From contig NC_079888.1 in the NCBI RefSeq assembly GCF_029227915.1, positions 19,508,001-19,572,000 of the forward strand: a stretch of DNA of 64,000 nucleotides, read 5' to 3'. Under the pieces are notes generated by a model, which did not search any database, was not told the origin of the DNA, and was given only the letters and a program-made list of their open reading frames with translations. The DNA is from Hydractinia symbiolongicarpus (taxonomy: Eukaryota; Cnidaria; Hydrozoa; Anthoathecata; Hydractiniidae). The translations under genes and the position numbers were made by a program. Shown here one piece after another: positions 23,156-37,200 of this stretch (within the stretch, counting starts at the first letter, position 1; the number at the start of each line of letters is the position of its first letter).

Positions 23156-24070
23156 AAATACTTTCTTAAATAATGATTTCTTGTAATCGTTTATTTTCTA
23201 TCTAGTTTTTGCATCTAAAAAAAAATTAGTAAAAGGCTTCTTAAAGTTGGAAGAAATATATATATATATATAAAATATCCAATAAATCCTGTGAACGAGG
23301 TTGCAAACAGTTCGGAATAAACGTGTCTCAGTAATTCTAGACCGACAACATTTTTTAGATCTGACTTTAATTTTAACAAATTAATGTCTTTAACTTTGGA
23401 CAAATTTAAAGACTCATACGCCATTTTTGAATTATTGCAGTCATATTTAATTTTCTCTTAAGTAGACCAAGTTAGACTTTGACCTCCGGCTAAAGCAAGA
23501 TTAGACGTTTTTTTTTTTATAAGAAACCTGACAAAAGGCCTAGTTATAAAAGTTCTTAGTTGTAGGCTGAAATTCCATGTTTTTAATTCAAACGTTTCTT
23601 ATTTCAGAAATAGACATAGAATGTATTAGCAGATTTTTCTTAATTTTTGAAGATTCTACATGATAAATCTATCAAGAGAGCCTCTCCTTTTTAGTACTTC
23701 TTGTATGATTCGTTACCGAGAACAGAGGGTTCAAAGTCCAACTTGCGTGAAAAATGAAATATGGTTGCGCTAACTCCGAAAAGGCGTATTGCTCAGGAGC
23801 CTCAACGCATATCTTTTTATTATCGTTATCTGAGAAGTAATGGAAATCTCACACTAAAAAAATGCGAGTCTGTTCCTCCGAACGCGTGATGTCCATTTCT
23901 CAACCTCGTTTCCAGTAGTTTTAAGTAAACTTTTTTGATGACAGCTGTCACGAACTAATTTAACTTTTTATAGAATACAATGATGGCTTTTTTACCATAC
24001 TTAAAACCATCGTTTCAAGTATGGTATTTTTATCATCGAATTTTTTCAGGACAATAATACGCGAAATGTT

Positions 24071-24130
24071 CGTTAAATACTTGATATAACGTCTAATATA
24101 CGTTAAATACTCGATATAACGTCTAAGTCG
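24071..24130 (+). repeat. Tandem duplication of a 30-bp unit
   Basis: CGTTAAATACTTGATATAAC then GTCTAATATA is followed at once by CGTTAAATACTCGATATAAC then GTCTAAGTCG. Confidence 0.8.
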
Positions 24131-25203
24131 TTTATTTCAAATTTTGATTTCTAGAGTGGGCACTTAGAGAGGGACGGTAAATAGGGAGCGGTTATCATTT
24201 TTTGTGTTTATGTAACCACAATAGTAGCAAAATATCAAAACAAAAACAGATAACAGCTATATGTAACATATCTCTGAGCGTAAATGTTTAAATTTTCTTT
24301 ACAATGAAATAATAGCGACCTGCTTCAACGAAAGCAGAAAGCTGTTTAAGAGGGTTTTATCAATTTGCACAAACACAAAAATAACAAAGAACCACGCCTA
24401 GGCAATCATTTGAGAGAAATGCTTATGTAAAATATACAAAGAAACGTGGCAGCGAATACAAGATGGGCGTTATGGGAGGGCGTTTAAACGAGTGAAGCGT
24501 TTATATGAAAGGGGCGTAAATAAATACAACATTGTACATTTTGAAATTGCTGAAACACACATTGTGCTTGAAAATCGCATTCATCGAGAACACTGCTCTA
24601 AACATTTTTCAAAGGATTGGTTAAGCAAGACAAAAAAATAATAATTTATTGCACCAATGGTTACGGTAAACATGTCGTACACACCAAAACAATTAGCTTA
24701 AAAACATTTTTTTAGCCGCTAGCAGATTAGCTGTTATGAGGGGATTTAAAGAATGGAAAAAATAAATATACATGTTGAGATTTTGAGGTCGCATTCTATG
24801 CTTGATAAAATCACTGAATTAATAAATACAGCATTTAGTTCAAAATATTCCTTTTCACATAAAATCACACTACCATGACAACTAAGTCAGGTGTAACCGT
24901 GGTCACACTAAGAAATTGAGTGACAATTTCTTTAAACTAGAGAATGAGATTTTTCTGACATCAGAGAGTTGTGTTTTATTTAAGATTATTCTGAGAGAAA
25001 TACAAGGCTTTTGTGTTAACGCAAATGATGTCTCTTATTCTATATATTACAAAAACACGATTTAAAAAAAATTATTTATGTTCATAAATTCTCTATAACA
25101 CGGATTTTTGCATACACCAATGTTTCACATGTCCTCCTATGTATATATGTGATCCACCCAACCAGCGTGTAACCCAGAAAACATTTTTGTACAAATACGT
25201 TAT

Positions 25204-28200
25204 CTACATAAGAGGTGGCTGTCCATGACCTTTCTCTATATCACTGATGCGAACCCAGTTACCGTCTAATTCTTCTTTCCATAGCGAAATCTAAATGCAA
25301 AAATTAACAGTGAATGAAAGCTGCTTGATTTAGGGTAAAAATAAACATCATTTATGTACGACAAATAGTGAAAAAAGAAGCGTCGTAATAAGCAACGATG
25401 ACGTCATTAATGTACGAAGGCCAGCGCAACAGACGTCATTAACGTACGATGAATGGTGAAAAGAAAATGAAATGTTGTAAATAAGCGACGACGGCGTCAT
25501 TAATATACAAAGGCCAACGCAACAGACGTCATTAACGTACGACGAATGGTGAAAAAAACGACGACGACGTCATTAATGTATGAAGGTCAGTGCAACATAC
25601 GGCATTACGCATTACACGACAAAAGGTAAAAAAAGACACGCCTTTCATGGTCGTGTGTAAACTACCTTGTTGTCAGCACCTGAAACAGCTAATATATTTC
25701 CAGCAATGGACCAACTAACATGCCATATAGCATCCTTGAACTTATGTAACGTTTGTGGTACCCAGCTCCCACCTTCTTTTTCATTCTTCCTCCAAATTAT
25801 GACTCTGCAATCCTGAAATAATACAATGTTGTTTACAGTTAAAAACAAGACGTATGATAAACGTAAACTAGCTCGAAAAACGCCGACGTTGACAGTCATT
25901 ATCAATTTTGAGCAAGCAGTGATTCCAACTGGTGCTTCCGTAACTTTGAAACTGCCCATAAATGTCACGCTGATACTTTAGGACTGCAAGTATGGAATCT
26001 GGCTTAATAGTTCAATCACTAAAAGTGTATAGTGTTGATGGTCCTGAGATCGAAACCGATGACGTTAGATTTTTCCGATATTTTTAAAAAGGTACTATCA
26101 TATTAACAGAAAAATTGAAACTGGTCAATTGTGGGGGAGTTAAAACATCTTTTAAGATCAGTTAAGTCACAAATACTAGGTATCCTATGATCATTAGACG
26201 CGAGAAAAGAAATTCTTGGTTCCACGCATCTAGCAAAAACAGCGCAACGAGGTTTAATCACGCCTAGTAGTGTCTATCAGTCACACGCACTGGACGTCTA
26301 GTCGTGTCTAGCTCATTCTAGACGTAACTAGACCCGAAGTAAGTGCCACGCTTTCACAAACTGAAAAACAAAAACAAACATTTAATCAGAAATCTACGTT
26401 TTTACGTTGCGTTACACCTGAAGTATTAGCATAACCCTTTAAGATGCATGCAAACGTTTCTTATTTTCGCTTCGTTAAATATGAACTAAAAACCAACTTT
26501 ATATTTATATTTTATAAGCGTGATTTATATTGAGATTTACCCGCACTGAAATTACAAACCATAATCAAATTTCGTATATGAAGTTACCCATGTGCAAACC
26601 ACAAAACTAGACACTGAAATGAAATTTTTATCTTGCCGTAAAATAATTCTTTATGGCTGCCTAAAAGCTTTTTGTCCTCAACCAACCTTTTCTTTCTGTA
26701 ACTTTTTCACCATAAAAACAAGCCAGTATTTTTCCGTGTTTTACATAACACTTGGATCAGTGTCTACGAAATTTTTAATCAGGTTAAAAGCATTGAACAT
26801 AAAGGTTTACTCCTAATCAAATATAGGAAAAAATACAAGTTTAAAATCCGTGTATTTAAACTTATGTTAGTCAGGAGGTTCAGCACAATTCGGAATACTT
26901 ACTTAAGGTGTCGCACTCTACACTAATGGCCACACTAACCGGAACAAATTAGTTCTTGCATTAATTAAGAGGTTAAGATGTGACCACACCGATTTTGTGC
27001 TCATTGGTTGATTGTAATTCGGGATTTGCTATGAGGTGGATTGGAATTTTAAGGAAATTGATATCCTCGAAGAAAGCTTAGTTAACTAGGCTTATGTTAA
27101 AATGCACCAGGAAAGCAAAAAACACCATAATTACTTTTCCTGTCTTAAACTTGCTTAATATCGACCGTATCAAAGGAAATGATTCGTTTTCGTTTTTTGT
27201 ACCTGTTGTTTATTGAAGGAGTTGGTCCATGGATTCACCCGTCCTCTTTACAACGCGCCGTCTCGCTACTTGCGGTACCATTTGCAAAAAAAATGGGAGC
27301 CTGGTAATAAAGTTTATATTGATTACGTTGCTTCTTTACTTGACTACAAATTTCAGCTGTTTTTTACGTAGTTTGTTTGCGTATGCGAACAAAGTAATCG
27401 ACCTTGCTAAACGTTTTACCTCATAACGAGTTTGGTTTCAACAACTTTCAACAAGTTATTGTACTTTCTGTTCTATAAAATGAACCCACATCGATCATAT
27501 TATGGTTAAACATACTAATTTTTAATGACAAAATTCCCCTGTGACGGTCAATGCAGCAAACGCAGCCTTCGTTTAAAATTGTGACAAAAAACTTTCCTGC
27601 CTATCAATTTAGCAGAAAAGCCTCAACCTTCATGGCCAGAATACAGAGAGACGCCTTTCTTCGATTGCGGAAAATATACTCTCAGTATCTAGCTTTTAGT
27701 GAGGGTGCTAATATAGATAGATTGCTAGATAGCTATGCACCATGCTACCAAACGTCAAATGTCAGACTTTTCGCTGTACTTTCAACAACCAAGCACCGTG
27801 TTAGCACATTTGCGCAATAAAATTTAAAAGCATTCAAAAATTCGACCTTAAGCTCCAGTAAATTTTTGTTGTTGACAACCAATTTGTTTACACAAATTTT
27901 TTTTTGTAATTTTTGTGATGTATTTTGCAAAACGAATTGTTACTGAGAGAGCTACAAGTGTTTTTGTCATACACACTGAAAAAAATTTGATTATATGCAA
28001 GAGTTTTACATAATAGTAATGGTCATAAACACTAAAAATAATTCGCTTGTGCCAAAATTTACGCAACAATCCTGGTCATAAACACTAAAAAAGACTAGAG
28101 TTTAGCACAACAGTCCTGGTCATACACACTAAACACAATTCGCTTTTGCGAGACTTTAACATAAAAGTCATGACCATAGACACGAAATACAATTTGCTTG

Positions 28201-31200
28201 TGCCAAATTTTAACGCAACGGCCATGTTCATACACACTAAAAACACTAACATTACCTGAAAGTAGATAGTTGATATCAAAATAATATTAGTTATACGTAC
28301 TAAGGAACAACTGGCCAATATGGATCTTTCTAAGCCGCAATTCGGTGCAAAAGCGACATCTCGAACCCAATCACTATGAGCATTTAACGTATCCTCTTCC
28401 AACCATTTACCTTCTGCATCACTGTACAACGAAAAGACGAATTGGTTATTATTGAGAATGCTTCGGTGTAAATAAAAACAGTACCCAGATATGAAAAAAC
28501 ATTTGACTTTCTGATGATAAATCAACCAAAACATTTTTACACTGAGCCTCCTGTCTAATTTTAAGGAAAAAATACCTCTAACTCTCTATTGTGTTAGATC
28601 ATCACACTCAAAAAATAAATAAATAAAAAACTTGCATACCTATAACACCATATTTTTATTAAATTATCACAGCCACCGGAGACGAATCTTTTCTTGTACG
28701 TGAAGCTACCTGTTCCAGAGATCTAAATAATCAGATCTAAATAATCTGGCCTGCCCTTTAACTCTTTCCCTAATCTGACAGTGTCACGTTACACTCACAA
28801 AGGGAGAGCGAAAGACAGATATATAATGGTGCTAATAAATTGCTTGCTTCTGTAAAGCAACCAGGCAGTGAAGTCAATTCTGCTGTTCACTTTTAAGTAG
28901 AACTGTGGATATAGTCAACACAGAAGCTTAAACAGCACCTTAATAAAGTGTGTCACGTTCCCCATAGTCAGATTACAATTAGTCAACAAATTCAAACATT
29001 TTCCTTGAAAAATATGCATGCATTTTAACGAAAACGACTCAAAGAACCTTGTAGGTAAAATCAGGTGCCAAGCCCCTATCTAAACATTTGAATGTGTAAA
29101 AGCGCCTCTACCCTTCAGTCGAAGACCCGTACGGAAAAAGAAATTTCTACATTATAAAAGAAAAAGACGGAACAAAGTGCATACCTGGTCTGATTTTTGA
29201 TATTGTACAGGAGGAGCCCAACTGACTGCATTGCAACCGATCTAAACCAACCAAATAATGCAAGTAATATAACCACTTTGTTTGAATTACACATCCTGCT
29301 TAAAAGAAGAAATCTGTGATGAACTTACACATGAATGAGCATTTGGTATTTTTTCAACTTCCCATTGTCCATCTAAAATCAAACAAAACAGGGTTCAAAT
29401 CACAAAACATGTTGTTGCCTATTTTCTTAATTTTTATTTGTCTCTGATTTTTAAATTTCATGTTAGTTATTCATTACGATGCTATCTCTAAACTGGGCTT
29501 TCTCAGAATGTATAACAAATTACATGCCAAAGGTCTTTGTAAGTTGTGGTCACCAAGCTTCTATTTTTTTTCAAAATGCATCCAGAAGCCATTTAGGTGA
29601 GAGCTGAAGTGAACTCCAAGTAGTTTTAGTCACTTCGGTCCAAAATCCATTTCTTAGAACTATTTACATTAGTTTTAATCACGTCAAGAAAAGGCAGAAA
29701 AACACCCACAGGTGGCATTTCAAACTAGATTATATTAAGCAAGAGTTAGGCTTCCATGTAAAATGCAGTTTTCAATCAGTATGCATGCTTGGAATTCGCA
29801 AACAGCAACAGAACACAACAGAGTTCGCAGGTTCTGCCTTAAATGAACCATTTTCAAAATTAAATTCAACCCTAAGTAAAACATTGTGCAAGAAATTTCA
29901 CTTTTACGTATAGGGTGGAATTCCACCGTAACGGAACCTTATTTTAGTTTCACTTTTTTGCATTGAGCTACTTTAAAAATTCATTACTTCAAGATGCCCT
30001 AACAGTTTCAACAGGGGACAAAATGCAGAAGGTGACTTAAGAAGTTCCTGTTAAAGTTTATAGGTACTGGAATTACTGTCCTACTTTTGTAATGTGTTAA
30101 TGAGCTAAAAAATTTTATTTAAAACAAGTAGCTAGCATGAAAGAAAGCAAACACTTGTAAACAAATATGGCGGATCCTTGTTGTGGCAAGGATCAGCCCT
30201 GTATGTGTAAATTATTATATAAAACTGACATTCACATGCTTAACAACAAAGCCACGCTATCATACACTTGCCTTGGAAAGACACTATTGATACAGCACCA
30301 TCTGTAGCTCCACAAACTAATAACAAACCATACTCATGTGGTGCCCAACATATGGAATTTACTAAAACATACATAAATAACTGATAACATATATATGAAG
30401 GATAGCTATGCAAACAGCATTTTAACTGGTAGCTATCATTATCACCTAAGTATAGAAATATAGATGATAATTACCTAATAAGCAATCAAAGTATCTCTTG
30501 GAGGAAGTATTATTATAAACACAGGACAGACAAATAATCATTTATTTAATATGAAGGAGCGTAAAAGAACTGACCTGAAGAATCGTGATGTTGCGATTCA
30601 TATAATGCTTGGTAGTCACTACCAGCCTCTTTCCATATAATAATCTAAAACAAAGTGTGTTTTGCAATATATATTTTTCACAAGCAAAAAGAAACTAATT
30701 ATTTGCATTTATTATTATTTTTATTATTATTTAATTATTATTAATTAAATTGTTCTCAAACTTTACTTAAATTATTTACCAACAATAATATAGCATTTTT
30801 AACCAGCATTAAAACAGCTTTTTTTATACTGTCTAGTCTCCAGTAGTGCCCCCCCCCCTTTTTCTTCAGTATCAATATTTCGGACTATGTCGACCCACTT
30901 TCAAATCATACCACCTACTATAAATATTGGAGACAAGAGAGTAATCAACTAACGTCATCGTGATAAGACGTTGTCACACATTACAATTTTTCAACTTTCA
31001 AAAACTGAGCTGGGAAGCGTTTGTAGGTGACACCTTTCTGTCGCTTTCCTTCATTAAGCTAGATTTTTATTTGCATATTTCTTTTAAAAATGTCACACAA
31101 AGTAAAAAATTAAAATATATATCCAGTACATGTGTAGACAGAAGTATCACTGCGCAAAACCGCGAAAAAAAAATAAAAAAAAATTCAGAGTTACTACAGC

Positions 31201-34200
31201 TTCACACTTATATTTGGTAATATATCCAATGTTTCAGACTTTTTTGTAATTTTATAACTGAGTTTTGTATGCCTTTTAAAAAACGCAAAACATGTAACTA
31301 ATAATTTTACTGTATCATATGATAGCTGAAACTGGTTGATAGAGATATATTTTTCAATATAAAACTTGAAAGCGTTTTCATTGAAGAATTACTTAATTTT
31401 TTGAATTGCCTGATATTAGAGAGAATTTCAGTATATACTATTTTTAAGTGATATGCATTTAAACACACAGAGAATATGGAATGAGAAATTGTAGAATAAA
31501 TAACAAATTATGATTTGTTTTTTAGTTAAAATTAGACTTATTTACCAGGCTTGGAAAGACTTTTCAAGTGAATGTATCAAAGCCCTCATAAAGATTCTAG
31601 ATCATTACATACAAGAACTTATTGAATCTACCTGTATTTTGCTTCCATTTCGGCAAGTGATTTTTAGAAATTGCAAATTTATTTGTCAATGTGTCAGTCA
31701 CATGTAGCAGATGTTGTCAAAAGTCATAGCAATAGAATATTTGATTTGATCATTTGATGCTATTTAAAATAAATTGAGGCCTAAGAGCAAAGGTTGAAAC
31801 GGGTTTTTAAAGAAGGGCTTTGTTTTGGCATGCCATATAAACTAAAAACTGCCTGGCTTTCTAACATTTTATGGCTTTCTCTAGTGTATTTGACGTGGAT
31901 AGCAAGCTGATGACATTGGGCAACATAGCTATATCAGAGCAAAAAGGGGGAAGATTGGCAATTATGTTTATTTTCTGTAATATATATTTTTCAAAATAAA
32001 TTCTTTACTTTCCTGTCCTTAAAAACAAAACAAAACTAGGAGCTATAATTTTTACGATTTTTCTAAAAAAAAAATAGTACTCAAAGTTAAAATCAAATTA
32101 TACATGAAGAGAAAGTTACAAATGCAGAATGCCAACATGAATTAGAATAGTTAGCAGCATATTAACACCTAAACAATTAGATAAAAGTGTATATTACCTT
32201 TCGATCATATGAGCAAGATGCAAGTATGGTACCATACATTGGATGTGCCCACGCCACTTGCCATACTGGACCATCGTGACTAAACATTCAAGAAAATCAA
32301 ATATGAACTGAAATACCAGATGTAATATTTATACACTAGTTAATTGCACATGCAGAGATCCAAGGGTTTTCACGTCCTTTTTATACCACATTGTGTGCGT
32401 CTCGGTATTTGCTGCACCATTCTGCTCGACAGACAGATGTATACAAGTATCAAAGTATAGGCCCGTAAGTGGCAGATCCTTTTTATACCATATTATGTGC
32501 GTCTTGCTACTTGCGCTACCATTTTACGTGGCAGACAGATGTATAAAGGCATAAAAATATAGATATATATAACTTTAAAAACAGGTTACTAAACAATTTG
32601 CTAGTATGATGCTATATTAAGTTTTCCGATTTTGATTTAAAAACATTTGAAATAACTATTCCAACTTTTATTTTTGCTTAGCAATTAACAAATTGACTTT
32701 ATTTTGTAACATGTCAGAGTTTCTTAATCGTTTTACAGGAATATTTGTTGTAAATTTTATCAAATTTAAGTGTAACAGCAAGGGGTGTTAAGCTATTTTC
32801 AGAAAGCAAAAGGCTTGTAATTTTTTTGATAAAACAGTTTATATGTGGTACTTATACGGACTGTTGATCTTTGAAATATTTTAGATTAAAAGTTGCCACA
32901 TTTTTAGTATTTCTGGAAGTAAGTATTTTAAATATACCTGCATGTTTTGAGAAAAGATAAATCAAAACACAACTTATTTTCATATGTCAAACTTATATTC
33001 CTTTATTCAAGGTTATTAGTGCGAACTTCTCATTTTGATTTTGCACATTTATCTTACTCAAACTTTACTTCCTTTTTCCTTCTTGGAAGAAATTTTCCTC
33101 ACACATTTTTTTCCCTTTAACGTTATCGTAAATTTTTAATGACATTAGATCAAAACAAAGTATTACAATTTTAAAAACACACCCCAAAAAGAAAAAAACA
33201 AAATGCACTCAAAACTTACAGAAGAAAAGACAAATTACAAGAAGAAAAACCAATACACAGGTAAACTGTCTGAACAAACGAACAATCAATAAGAGATGCA
33301 ATGTACCCTTTAAAAATGATCATGACTTTAACAAGCTAAAAACAGCCCTCCCTTCTCTTAAAGCGCTTATTAACAAACATTTTGAGTGGAGTTTTGTGTA
33401 AAAGTTTGTGTTCACATTATAAGCAGTTCAACATCTACAAAGACAGTTTAAAGAACAATACTCCAGTTCCTTTTCATCTTCAAAATCCTCATCATTAATT
33501 ACTGTAATTTTTAGGTCGAAATTTAGTTAAGGTTTGATTTATATAACTTTAACAAGAAAAAAAAAATTATAATCTACCCTCTCAGGTCTGCAGTTAATTT
33601 ATAGCTTTCACCAACAACTTCATATATTTTAACAGATCGATCGGAAGAGCACGTCGCTAATTTCCGTCCATAATAATCCATCTGTGCATCATGCTAGAGT
33701 ACAAAATTAAAAAAGTATGCTTATAAAGAAATAATAAAATTAAAATATTTACAGATACAACAGTCTTTTTCAGGAATTTTTGCAGGCCTCGTCAGAAATG
33801 GCGTGCGATCGCACGAGCCCACACACGCCATGTTTGAATGTTCCTGTGCAATCTTCGCACGCCAAAAAATAACACTAAATACCTCAGGGGTGCGCTAATC
33901 GCACACCAAAATAAATAATATTCAGTTCAATGATGAGAGTGAAACCGACAATGATAATTCAAGTGATGATAATTCGAGTGATTGTTCTCACGATGACAAC
34001 ACTTTTTTTTCTGACGATGAATAAGTTGTAAATTAATTATTTTTAAGGTCAATTGCGGGTAAAGCTACACATCTTCGAGAGTACGAGTACAAATAAATGC
34101 AAGTAAAATAATTCAGAGTGAGAGTACAATGCGAGTGCGAGTAAAATAAATAAGACTAATCTTTTTCATAACAGGAGTACGCAATAATTACATTTCTTGC

Positions 34201-37200
34201 GAGGCAAGCACAGAGTCGGCATGATATCTAATTATAGTTACGGTGATAAATTGCCACATGCAGAAAGACTTTTTCTTGTGTTGTTTTGAAAATTATACAG
34301 AATGTGCTGATGTTGTTTTGGAAGTTATTTATAACAGAAAAGGGTGTTACGACAAAAATTTTCCGTCTTGTTTACTTTAGCTAAAGAAATAATTTTGTTA
34401 TAAATCGTCATAACAATTTTAGTTATTTGTTTAACCACGTAAATGCTTTTACGATTACAAAGTTGGCGTCTTGCAGCACTTTCTTTGTTTGAGTTAAAAA
34501 AACATGTAAATTTTTTTCTAAAAAAATATAAACAACGAACGCATCGCACATTTTACTTTCCTCGCCACAAATTACCTGCTTAAAACATGGCAAATTAGTG
34601 TTGCTGTATGCGAGTTCTATGATTACTTGAGAAAAAAATGGAACAATAATAAGCACACGCCATCGCACGCCATTAAAAATTATGGCGTATTATTACATGT
34701 AAATCAAGTAACACGTGTGATACAGGCTCCGATGCTATTTTTGTTGTGCGTTCATTTTGCGGTAGAAAAGTTGGGGCCGTTTTAAAGCGAGCGTCTACTG
34801 GTGTAGCGACTCTCTCAATCTTAACTTCCTTTTCTATATGTCCAAAATAGTATGCATGACTATACTGTCATTTTTATATTTCCTGTATATTTTTCAGGTC
34901 ATCACAAGCAAATAGGCAAAAATATGCTTTGTTTTCAAATTAAAAAAATCTTTATCCATGTGGCTTAAATAAAACTTCAAAATTCATTCAGAAAGTTCAG
35001 CTACCCTTTGACAAAATTTTTACATAAAACAAATTATACCGCATGTGGGTTTTGTTTTCAAAGGCATAAAGAAAAAATCCATTAAATTCGGACCTGCTAT
35101 GGTTTCCAATTGTTTTTTCAAATAAAGAAATTATCTATAATTAAATCCATGATAAAATGTCTATTCCACCTGTAAGTGCATATTTGCAGCCTTGCTTCAT
35201 CGGTGCTCCGTCGCCGTTCAACTCTGCATTAGTTAAGAACTGCATGGCTGGATTTCCTGGTAAGACCTGGTTACCAACGACGAAGGGGCCAGGCAAAAGA
35301 GATTTATGTCTACGTAGTTCTTTTAAGTCAGGAGTAGGTGAATTAGCTAGGATGGTCAGGTTGGCTATGAATAGGCTTGCTCGTGGATTAAAAGGACCAG
35401 GACTATTCAATAATTTCGGAGATCTAAAAGTGTCCGACCAAGACGGAAATCTATCCAACGTTTTGTCTGACGAGTCTCCAAAAATTATTTCGAGGGCTGC
35501 CATCACACGCTACAAAATTGATTTTATAGTTTGATTTTGAAAACTCAATATTAATTTTTCAGGCATGCAATTAATCACACGCCTGAAACGATTTAGGCGT
35601 TTGCCAAGGTGTGCATGTGCGATCGCACGCCTCTCCTGAAAAAAGACTGATACAAAATAGTGGCTAGCTAGGATAGGCTGGAAAATGTTGTTAGGAAAAA
35701 TCTATATCATGATGCGTGCTTTGCACCAAGTTTTCCCAATTGATGAACATTAAAAGTAAAGGTTATGGCAATGATTGAAACAGCCATTAATTAACTACAT
35801 CCTGGAAAATATTGCCATCATTTTGATTAAAAGATAGGCGTTGAAATAAGTACATTAAGGGATTGAAATAAAAATCACAGGACTAGTCCAGGGTGTGACA
35901 TTACATGTTTACATTTCGGGCCAAGCTCGTTGGCTCTGTAAAAATAACATAACCTTATTTTATCCAACTCAAGTTATCCGTACAAATAGTTGCACCATAC
36001 TAATCATCTTAAAACCAATTTAGAAGACATAACTTCAATATTAAAACTGAAAACGGCTTTTCCTTTTTACCAAAAATACCCACTGCTGTGAGCTGGCAAA
36101 CGTGTTTGTTGTTGTTTTTTTCACTTTCTGCGCAGTAACCTTAGCGCAGATTTTCTGATAGCCGCACGGCATTGTCTTTTGCAACTACTACTTCGTGTAT
36201 TACTACATATCATAATAACTGTGAAAACATGTATTATGAAGTGTAGATTATACCGACCAAATTCTGTGAACGTCTTTTACTGATTTTACTGATAATAATG
36301 GCTGGCTATGGCATGATATCCTGGGCCTTAAGTCCATGATGTACCATATTACTATTTTCTCCTCTTCACGATGATTTAACATGGGCGAGTGAATGTTACC
36401 ATAGCCCCGGGTTAACCTAAGCCATGTGAGGGAAATTGGGAAGATACTGTGCACACTGTGTGGGTCGTTGGATTTTGCCGGGAGTTCACGGCTGTTTCGC
36501 TACGGTCAAACCGCGGACAAAATTAAAATGGCTTCCACAATTTTTTTTGAAATTTTGTATTTTTATCATTTTTTAAGTTTTTGAAACTTTTTTTGTATTG
36601 TTTTAATTTTACTGAAATAAAAAGTATTAAAACGACCTACTTTTCTTCTTTTTTAATATATAAATATGTTATACATGTGTGTTATGGATTTCGAGTTATT
36701 TCGTCGAATAAAACACACAAAATTAAAAAAAACATTATTTTTGGCGAAAGTATACCATCTTTCCAACCTCGTGGCAACGCCGCGCTACTAGCTACGGACT
36801 TGAAAATTGGTATGGGGGGCCTGGAAACATGGTTCTATTGGCCGGTACCGTGCACCGTTCGTCTCGCAAACTATAAACTACTTAAATTTTAAGTTAAAGT
36901 CTTCTTCAGGCGCTAAAAGAGAGGAGAAAAAGTTGCCAAAGTGGTGCACGGCGATTTGATGTAGTGTGATCCCTTTTCTGTCTAATTAAATAATTATCTA
37001 AACTTCTAAGAGAGTCATAGCGATGCCATTTAATGTTTTGTTAGGTATGGTTTTTCTCAAAAAAATTACGGCGGCGTGGTGTTTACCTTGGACTTGATTG
37101 CTCGACCCGGGAATCCTGGTTCGAAACCGGAATTTTTCGAAAATGTTGAAATAAGCGAGACAACGGTGTCTTTGCAATTTTTTAGCTAGCTAAAGTTTGG

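Larger units (their letters stand above)
21748..25203. other. Intergenic between PAN-domain gene promoter and SEC13 3' end
   Basis: No gene recognised. It holds a 58-base imperfect hairpin (23098-23155), a TA microsatellite (about 23256-23275), a hairpin with 10-base arms TACCATACTT near 23995-24030, a duplicated 30-base unit (24071-24130) and, on the minus strand, a candidate SEC13 poly(A) signal (TTTATT on the plus strand near 24975-24980). Confidence 0.5.
33761..35649. mobile_element. TIR DNA element, 1.89 kb, 6-bp target duplication
   Basis: The left end CAGTCTTTTTCAGGA and the complement of the right end CAGTCTTTTTTCAGGA match. Both ends next show GGCGTGCGATCGCAC, which holds the palindrome GTGCGATCGCAC. 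ATACAA flanks both sides (33755-33760, 35650-35655) as a target duplication. The motif TCGCACGCC or close variants recurs near 33850, 34665 and 35620, like subterminal transposase-binding sites. It sits in SEC13 intron 1. The superfamily is not settled: CAG ends suggest hAT or similar, but a 6-bp duplication is unusual for hAT. Internal open frames are listed separately. Confidence 0.75.

Noticed and set aside
23215-23424. 69-codon minus-strand frame starting MAYESLNLSKVKDINLLKLK
   Set aside because: Plausible composition at the start, but it runs into a TA microsatellite and has no recognisable domain or splice context.
37069-37140. Functional tRNA gene
   Set aside because: Pol III A- and B-box-like motifs are present, but no acceptor stem or anticodon arm could be folded by eye; a SINE remnant is more likely.
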